Part shown: positions 15,638-20,840 of the stretch, piece after piece
Position numbering within the stretch: the stretch's first letter is position 1
Layout: each line of letters starts with the position of its first letter
From: Longibacter sp051155795
Lineage (GTDB): Bacteria > Bacteroidota > Rhodothermia > Rhodothermales > Salinibacteraceae
Assembly: GCF_051155795.1 (NCBI RefSeq)
Contig: NZ_DAXETW010000123.1
Location: 1-20,840, forward strand
Direction: 5' to 3'
DNA: 20,840 bases
Program-made: the position numbers and the translations under genes
Notes under the pieces: generated by a model
Database searches by the model: none
Told to the model about the DNA's origin: nothing
The model's input: only the letters and a program-made list of their open reading frames with translations

Positions 15638-16746
15638 ACGCCGATTCACAACGCCGGCATTGCGCGCACCGGCGTCGTGCGCATGTTCGAAGAGGTGACG
15701 GGTCTGATCGATTTGAAGGGGGAGAACGGCTTTCGAATACGGGCCGACCGGAATGCGGCGCGGAGATGCGGTGGCTTCGGTCGGGGCTCCAGGTTGATCT
15801 GCGCGTGGTTCCGTGCGAGAGATACGGCGCTGTGCTCGTCTACTATCCCGGCTCGACGTCCCACAAGGTGGCGCTCCGGACGCGGGCGGTCGGGCGGGCG
15901 TAGAAGGTGAACATATACGACAACGTCCACACGAACCACGAGCAGAAGCGGACCGCCGGGAAACCGAGGAATCGGTTTATTCGGTGCTGGATCTACCGTA
16001 TATCGTGCTCGAACGTCGCGGGGACCGGGGCAAGATGCACGCGGCCGAGAAGGGGCACGCTGCCGGTGGGGAAGCTCGCGCGCAATGTGCGCGATAACGT
16101 CACGTCGCATACAACCGTACGCATATAACGAATAGCGACGGCCGGCACTCACTCCGTGAAACGGCACGCGTCGCACAGGAGCGAGGGATGGAGTATCTCG
16201 CTATCACCGACCACTCACCAACCGTCGCGGTGGCCCGGGGACGCAGCGAGGACGACCTGCGCTCCACGTGGATGCCATCGACAATCTAAACGAGGGACTG
16301 GACGATCTGCGCCTTCTCAAGAGCATCGAGGTCCATATTCTGAGGGACGGCACGCTTGATCTGCCTGATGATGTCCTGGACGATCTCGAGTTTGCTTGTG
16401 CGCTGTCCACCTGCGTCTGAATCTGAGCGAGAAGAAGCAGACGGAACGTATCCTACGGGCGATAGACAACCCGAACTTCACGATTCTTGCGCATCCGACG
16501 GGGCGCTGCATCAACGAGCGAGGACCGATGGCCCTCCATCTCCGTCGAATCATGGAGTCGGCGGTCGAACGCAGGTGCTACATGGAGGTGAACGCCGAAC
16601 CGGAGCGCCCCGATCTCGACGATGTGCAGTGCCGGCGTGCAAGGGACATCGGTCTCACGGTCGCAATCAGCGCCGACGCGCATTAGCAGGATGCTTTCGA
16701 CCTGCTGCCGCACGGCGTCGACCAGGTCCGTCGCGGCTGGTTGTAG
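15638..16746 (+). pseudogene. polX: Decayed family X DNA polymerase (PolX) gene
   Basis: Remnant of a bacterial PolX (N-terminal polymerase core plus C-terminal PHP exonuclease, normally about 570 aa), a base-excision/gap-filling repair polymerase. Pieces are found in order but in changing frames. 15638-15760: PIHNAGIAR then MFEEVTGLIDLKGENGFRI and RNAAR. 15762-15903: SGLQVDLRVVP, YYPGSTSHKVALRTRAV, then an in-frame TAG. 15945-16060: ETEESVYSVLDLPYI. 16043-16128: GTLP and TSHTT. 16131-16270: SDGRHSLRE and MEYLAITDHSP. 16271-16400: DAIDNLNEGLDDLRLLKSIE. 16396-16686: LNLSEKKQTERILRAIDNP, LAHPTGRCINER, AISADAH then TAG. Finally GVDQVRRGWL then TAG. About 180 residues between the first two pieces are missing, including the polymerase catalytic Asp motif. 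The start ATG appears as ACG. At least six frame changes and three stops are present. Confidence 0.93.
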
Positions 16747-16770
16747 CCGGGTAAGGCATCCCTACCCGGC
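16746..16770 (+). terminator. Perfect 8-bp hairpin at the end of the polX remnant
   Basis: GCCGGGTA (16746-16753) pairs exactly with TACCCGGC (16763-16770) around a 9-nt loop. It begins at the last base of the final polX stop codon. No T-run follows, so its role as terminator is uncertain. Confidence 0.4.
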
Positions 16771-16865
16771 GAATCATGTGCCTGCCTCCGGTGTACGTCC
16801 AAGCCGACCGGGAGGTCATTCGCACCGGCATTCTGTTCATCTGATTGGCACGTGTACTCCTGTTT

Positions 16866-17801
16866 ATGGACATTCTCCGTACGGTCTCAGAGATGCAGTC
16901 CTATGCCGATGCCGTACATGCCACTGGCAAGACCGTTGGACTCGTTCCGACGATGGGTGCGCTCCACGGCGGGCACCTCTCACTCATGGATCTTGCACTG
17001 AACCATGCAGACCGCGTCGTCGCCTCCATCTTCGTCAACCCCACGCAGTTCGGGCCCGGAGAGGACTTTGAAGAGTATCCCCGGGATCTCGAGGGCGACG
17101 CCGACAAGCTTCGTGAACGCGGCGTTGACGTGGTTTTTGCCCCGGCGGCCGACGAGATGTATCCGCACAACGATCACCCGACGCGTCCGGCTCCGCTGGC
17201 GTGGGTGGAAGTCGAGGAGTTCGACAACGTTCTCTGCGGCAAGTACCGGGAGGGGCATTTCCGTGGGGTAACCACCGTCGTTACGAAGCTCTTTAACGCC
17301 TGTAAGCCGGATGTCGCCGTCTTCGGGCAAAAGGATGCGCAGCAGTTGGCGATTCTGAAGCGTATGGTAGACGAGCTCCTCTTTGATGTCGAGATTGTGT
17401 CCGCCCCGATCATTCGCGAGCCCGACGGCCTGGCGATGAGCTCCCGAAATGCGTATCTGAATGAGCGCCACCGGGAGCAGGCAACAGTGCTTTACGATGC
17501 GATTCAGGAGGCAGAATCGGCCATTCGCGGCGGGGAACAGGATGCTAACCGTGTTGTTCGAGCGATGCGCGACGCACTAGACAACGCGCCGGACGCACGC
17601 GTCCAGTACGCAGATGTCGTGAACGCCGGCACGCTGACCTCCGTCGAGACGCTTGACCGAGGCGAGGACGTACTGGCGGCCGTCGCTGTGTACTTCGGCG
17701 ATACGCGTCTGATCGACAACGTTCACGTTCGCGTGCCAGCCGTGTCTTCGACTGATGCGGTATCTGCCGACTCGGAGCGGGCCGGATCTGCCGGCGCCTA
17801 A
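16866..17801 (+). CDS. panC: Pantothenate synthetase
   Basis: Joins D-pantoate and beta-alanine, using ATP through a pantoyl-adenylate, to make pantothenate for coenzyme A. A cytosolic dimer of the HIGH nucleotidyltransferase superfamily. The 311-aa protein shows VPTMGALHGGH (27-37, the HIGH-type motif), FVNPTQFGPGEDFEEYPR (56-73), GHFRGVTTVVTKLFN (130-144), VFGQKDAQQL (152-161) and the KMSKS-like LAMSSRN (189-195). It has an extra acidic/Ala-Ser tail of about 25 residues compared with the usual 280-aa enzyme. Start is ATG at 16866; an upstream TTG would add seven residues outside the conserved N-terminus. No Shine-Dalgarno. panD follows after 49 bp, forming a pantothenate operon. Confidence 0.97.
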   Translation: MDILRTVSEMQSYADAVHATGKTVGLVPTMGALHGGHLSLMDLALNHADRVVASIFVNPTQFGPGEDFEEYPRDLEGDADKLRERGVDVVFAPAADEMYPHNDHPTRPAPLAWVEVEEFDNVLCGKYREGHFRGVTTVVTKLFNACKPDVAVFGQKDAQQLAILKRMVDELLFDVEIVSAPIIREPDGLAMSSRNAYLNERHREQATVLYDAIQEAESAIRGGEQDANRVVRAMRDALDNAPDARVQYADVVNAGTLTSVETLDRGEDVLAAVAVYFGDTRLIDNVHVRVPAVSSTDAVSADSERAGSAGA

Positions 17802-17850
17802 ACGGGACGGTTCCCTGCACTCCCAATCGAATCGACACTCGCCGTCCTCC

Positions 17851-18273
17851 ATGACGATCACCATGTTCAAGGCGAAGCTCCATCGGCTTCGCGTGACCGA
17901 AGCAGATCTGTACTACGAAGGCTCCATCACCATCGACGAGGAGCTTCTCGAAGAGGCAGGCATCCTGCCGTACGAGAAAGTGCAGGTCGTGAACGTCAAC
18001 AATGGGGCGCGTCTGGAAACATACACCATCCCCGGAGAACCCGGCGAGCGAACGGTCTGCCTGAACGGGCCCGCCGCCCGGTTGGCGGCCAAGGGTGATC
18101 AGGTCATCGTCATTTCCTACGCTGAAATGACACCCGACGAAGCAGAATCGTTCGAGCCGCGGGTCTGCCTGGTCGACGACAACAACGACGTGAAGGAATC
18201 GATGACGCTCGACCCGAAGCGCAAAAGCCCGGATTTGCCGGAGGATGTGTCCGAAGACGTCCTGATCGCCTGA
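17851..18273 (+). CDS. panD: Aspartate 1-decarboxylase (pyruvoyl enzyme)
   Basis: Decarboxylates L-aspartate to beta-alanine, the partner substrate of PanC. A cytosolic tetramer made as a proenzyme. The cleavage site is Gly24-Ser25 in YYEGSITID, at the same position as in E. coli, where Ser25 becomes the pyruvoyl group. Other conserved features are KLHRLRVTEADL (9-20), VNNGARLETYTI (substrate-binding Arg about 54, Tyr about 58), NGPAARL (about 72-78) and GDQVIVISYAEM. The 140-aa length includes a longer acidic C-terminus than the usual 126-aa enzyme. Start is ATG at 17851, which places Gly-Ser at 24-25; ATG at 17863 is possible. It is the second gene of the panCD operon and is followed by an intrinsic terminator. 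Confidence 0.97.
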   Translation: MTITMFKAKLHRLRVTEADLYYEGSITIDEELLEEAGILPYEKVQVVNVNNGARLETYTIPGEPGERTVCLNGPAARLAAKGDQVIVISYAEMTPDEAESFEPRVCLVDDNNDVKESMTLDPKRKSPDLPEDVSEDVLIA

Positions 18274-18299
18274 GCTCTGCCTCCTCGTACGGTTTGCAC

Positions 18300-18332
18300 C
18301 GCCTCATCGACCCCGGTCGGTGAGGCGTTTTT
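18300..18332 (+). terminator. Intrinsic terminator of the panCD operon
   Basis: CGCCTCA (18300-18306) pairs with TGAGGCG (18321-18327). An inner CGACC/GGTCG (18308-18312/18315-18319) extends the stem, and TTTTT follows at 18328-18332. It starts 27 bases after the panD stop codon: a textbook rho-independent terminator. Confidence 0.92.
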
Positions 18333-18416
18333 ATACGACGTGGCGGTTTGCGTTCCGGGAGGATGGTTGATCCCATCGCTGACCCCGTCTAGCGAGTCGG
18401 ACGCGAACGCGTCTCC

Positions 18417-19505
18417 CTACTCCTCGACGTGCACGTTGGCGGCGAGCTCCGTCCGGACGCGCTGCTGCAGCTGCCCCTGACCGGCCCGTCGTCGTTCGAC
18501 GGTGTCCACCGACAGACCCTCTGGTAGGCACGCGATATGACAGATGGGTGTGCCCGGGTGTGCAGCCGGGAGCGTCGTCATCCCGATCACCACGCCGTCC
18601 GTCGGTGCGTAAATTTCTCCGTCCTCGTCTACGTCGTCACCGAGCAGGGTCGTCGATCGGGCGAGAAGATCGCCGCTGCGGACGATGTCGCCCGGCCGAA
18701 TGTAAAACGACAGGTAGCCGCCGGCGTCCGCGCGCACCCACGTCGTCTCGTCGGTAATGATCGAAGCGGAGGATTCGTTTGCTGACGATGCATCGTCCGG
18801 AGAAGGAGGCTCCAATGGCAGCATCTCGAAGTGCGTCAGGACGCGACGTACGCCGCGGGCAGCAAGTGCCGTCACGGCCGGCTCCACCTTCCAGACCTCG
18901 CCCGCTTCGAACGATATCGTTGGGCACCCCGCTCGGCAGGCCTCTCGGCGAAACGAGCCCTCCGGTCCGTCCTTGTCGAGGACGATCTCCGTGCCGAAGG
19001 CGGTGGCGATGTCTTTAACGCCGGGGCGAGAACGGTCGCCGCGTACGGTCGGGTAGTTCGTCCGTCGCACAGCCGCGGTGTGAAGGTCAATGCCGGCGTC
19101 ACTGCGGTGCACGATCTCGCTGAAGACGGTGTGTGCGAGACGGCTGGCCAGGCTTCCGGAGGGGCGCCCGGGAAAGCACCGGTTCAGATCTCGGCGGTCC
19201 GGCATGTACCGCGAGTGTCGATCAAAGGCAATCGGGTTTACCACCGGTACAAAAATCACGGCTCCCCGTGTCAAGACAAGGTCCGGGTCGCGGATGAGCC
19301 GGCGGATGGCCCCGGTGCCATTGACCTCATCACCGTGTACCGCCGCCGTCACGAAGACGACCGGTCCATCCTCCGGGCCCCGGCGCACGTGGACGGGGAT
19401 ACGGACGGTGATGCCGCTGTACGTTTCACCGACGTCGAGATGGACATGCCGATCGGTCCCCGGCGGTACGCGGATGTCCCCCCATTGGTCGATGCTCTTG
19501 CTCAC
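18417..19505 (-). CDS. AstE/aspartoacylase-family zinc hydrolase
   Basis: A 362-aa cytosolic M14-like zinc enzyme of the succinylglutamate desuccinylase/aspartoacylase family (Pfam AstE_AspA). Members hydrolyse N-acyl amino acids or C-terminal amide-linked acidic residues. Zinc ligands are visible: His57 and Glu60 in AVHGDEVNG (55-63) and His142 in GIDLHTA. The substrate-arginine motif DRRDLNRCFPG is at 103-113. A late catalytic Glu fits ISFEAGE near 218-224. The C-terminal 100 residues form a biotinyl-like beta barrel (GGYLSFYIRPGDIVRSGDLL and YAPTDGVVIG), also typical. Start is GTG at 19505, since no nearer ATG keeps the N-terminus. It lies 57 bp downstream of the RimK-like ligase gene on the same strand. 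The arginine-catabolism (ast) neighbours are absent, so an AstE role is unlikely. Confidence 0.88.
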   Translation of the reverse strand: MSKSIDQWGDIRVPPGTDRHVHLDVGETYSGITVRIPVHVRRGPEDGPVVFVTAAVHGDEVNGTGAIRRLIRDPDLVLTRGAVIFVPVVNPIAFDRHSRYMPDRRDLNRCFPGRPSGSLASRLAHTVFSEIVHRSDAGIDLHTAAVRRTNYPTVRGDRSRPGVKDIATAFGTEIVLDKDGPEGSFRREACRAGCPTISFEAGEVWKVEPAVTALAARGVRRVLTHFEMLPLEPPSPDDASSANESSASIITDETTWVRADAGGYLSFYIRPGDIVRSGDLLARSTTLLGDDVDEDGEIYAPTDGVVIGMTTLPAAHPGTPICHIACLPEGLSVDTVERRRAGQGQLQQRVRTELAANVHVEE

Positions 19506-19562
19506 GGTCGTGTTGGCGGTAAGTGCAGATATCTAACGGAGCGAGACCGCACGTACAGTACG

Positions 19563-20801
19563 CTATTCTTCCTCTTTGGGACGCCACCGAGCCTCCGGAT
19601 CCATCTCCTGCGCCACGTCTGAGTCGCTACCCAGGTGCGTCACGTCCGGAATGCGCCCACGGCGCGCTTTCGGTGGCACGACGGTACGAATGGATTCCAT
19701 TTTTCCGTAACACAAGAGCCGGTCGTGCGGCTGCAGGACGCGGCTTGCCCGGGGGTTCGGGATGCCGCGGGGGCCGCGGTAGAGCATGAGAACGTTTATG
19801 TCCCGCTCGCGAAGTCCCGAATTGGCAATCGTTCGCCCGACGAAGTCCGATCCCGGTGGCACGTGGATCTCTGTGACGCCATATCCGGTGCTGACCGTGA
19901 GGCGTTGTCGCAGGTCAACCTCCGGGAAGTCCACCTGCGTGCGCATATAGTCGATGACGGCGCCGGCCACGTCGAGGTTAGTGCAGGTCTCGATGCCCTC
20001 TAGGCCGGGAGACGAGTTCACTTCCATGATCTGCGGGCCGTCGTTGGATTCGAGCATATCCACGCCGGCAACGCGAAGCCCCATAATTTGCGCTGCCCGG
20101 ACGGCGGTTTCCCGATAGTGATCGTCGAGTTCGACCGCTTCGGTGCGGCCGCCGCGATGGACATTGCTCCGATACTCTTCGCCCTGCGCGATGCGACGCA
20201 TCGAGGCGACCACCGTGTCGCCGACCACCAGCGCCCGGATATCGCGTCCCTTGCTTTCTGACACGAATTTCTGGACCAGCACGTTCTGGCGCGCACTCTG
20301 GAGCGTCTCGATGATCGCCTGAGCGACCTTTACCGAGTCTGCCAGGATCACGCCGATGCCCTGCGTGCCCTCGATCAGCTTGATGATGACCGGTGCGCCG
20401 CCGACCCGCTCGATGGCCGGAATCACGTCGTTGCGGTCGCGAACGAACGCGGTTTCCGGCATCCCGATATGATGTCGACTCAGAATCTGAAGCGATCGAA
20501 GCTTGTCGCGCGAGTTGGACAGCCCGGCCGCCGTATTGGCGCAGTACACGCCCATCTGTTCAAATTGCCGGACGACGGCCGTGCCGAAGTAGGAGATAGA
20601 GGCACCGATCCGCGGGAGGACGGCATCGTACTCACTCAACTTTTTCGATCGGAAGAACAGTTCCGGGGTGCCCTTTTCCAGATCGATGGAGAACTTCAGG
20701 GTATCCAGGACCTTGACGCTACAACCACGTTGCTCCGCGGCTTCACGTAAACGGCGCGTGCTATAACACTTCGGGCTGCGCGATAGGATCGCAAGCTTCA
20801 T
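19563..20801 (-). CDS. rimK: RimK-type ATP-grasp alpha-L-glutamate ligase fused to a TrkA-C (RCK-C) domain
   Basis: The first 292 residues match RimK, which adds glutamate to the C-terminus of ribosomal protein S6. They comprise the N-terminal domain MKLAILSRSPKCYSTRRL, the ATP-grasp entry (NSRDKLRSLQIL, 96-107), the ATP-binding Lys141 with EGTQGIGV (144-151), DIRALVVGD (187-195) and the metal-binding IMEVNSSPGLEGIE (258-271). E. coli RimK stops near residue 300. Here a further domain at about 300-376 reads RLTVSTGYGVTEIHVPPGS, GRTIANSGLRE, LMLYRGPRGIPNP and LQPHDRLLCYGK, which is the TrkA-C/RCK-C ligand-binding fold. A charged tail follows. Start is ATG at 20801; no Shine-Dalgarno. It is upstream of, and probably cotranscribed with, the AstE-like hydrolase gene. 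The real substrate (S6 or another protein or peptide) is not certain. Confidence 0.9.
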   Translation of the reverse strand: MKLAILSRSPKCYSTRRLREAAEQRGCSVKVLDTLKFSIDLEKGTPELFFRSKKLSEYDAVLPRIGASISYFGTAVVRQFEQMGVYCANTAAGLSNSRDKLRSLQILSRHHIGMPETAFVRDRNDVIPAIERVGGAPVIIKLIEGTQGIGVILADSVKVAQAIIETLQSARQNVLVQKFVSESKGRDIRALVVGDTVVASMRRIAQGEEYRSNVHRGGRTEAVELDDHYRETAVRAAQIMGLRVAGVDMLESNDGPQIMEVNSSPGLEGIETCTNLDVAGAVIDYMRTQVDFPEVDLRQRLTVSTGYGVTEIHVPPGSDFVGRTIANSGLRERDINVLMLYRGPRGIPNPRASRVLQPHDRLLCYGKMESIRTVVPPKARRGRIPDVTHLGSDSDVAQEMDPEARWRPKEEE

Positions 20802-20840
20802 TCAGACGTGCGGATTACAGAGGACAGATTGCGGGTTGTG

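Noticed and set aside
16845..16865. TTG-initiated upstream extension of panC
   Set aside because: The conserved PanC N-terminus begins at the ATG at 16866.

Overview
This 20.8-kb window is GC-rich chromosomal bacterial DNA, mostly ordinary metabolic, transport and envelope genes with modest spacing. Several clues point to Bacteroidota/Rhodothermota, perhaps a moderately halophilic Salinibacter-like lineage. Many proteins are acidic (the 86-aa protein, HtrA, fumarase), and most start codons lack a convincing Shine-Dalgarno sequence. This assignment is inference; there is no rRNA or marker gene to settle it. I saw no insertion sequence, prophage or CRISPR array.

Layout. 1-1624 (minus): a two-lobed cytidine deaminase followed by a Na+/Ca2+ exchanger cut by the window edge. 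1994-2079: tRNA-Leu(UAA). 2336-5570 (plus): an MFS transporter, a small acidic protein and an MprF-type flippase-domain membrane protein. 5795-7532 (minus): an exported protein of unknown function followed by an EamA/DMT transporter. 7763-8002: a 15-bp perfect duplication and then a degenerate 21-bp tandem array. 8174-9959 (plus): a stand-alone glycogen-binding-type (CBM48/isoamylase early set) protein and an ATP/ADP-translocase-like carrier. 10098-11134: three small unknown genes. 11162-14460 (minus): fumarase C, then an HtrA/Deg protease with a clear intrinsic terminator. 14963-15520 (plus): a UPF0316/DUF2179-type membrane protein. 15638-16746 (plus): a heavily decayed pseudogene of bacterial family X DNA polymerase (PolX). 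16866-18332 (plus): a panC-panD pantothenate operon ending in an intrinsic terminator. 18417-20801 (minus): a RimK-type ATP-grasp ligase fused to a TrkA-C/RCK-C domain, followed by an AstE/aspartoacylase-type zinc hydrolase.

How the genes work together. panC and panD supply the last two inputs to pantothenate (beta-alanine and its ligation to pantoate). fumC serves the TCA cycle and the HtrA protease serves envelope quality control. The rimK-like ligase and the AstE-like hydrolase form a likely operon whose chemistry could be opposing (adding versus removing an acidic amino-acid group).

The items most worth a second look are the 21-bp periodic array, the RimK-RCK_C/AstE pair, the polX pseudogene and the cytidine deaminase with its dead domain in front.
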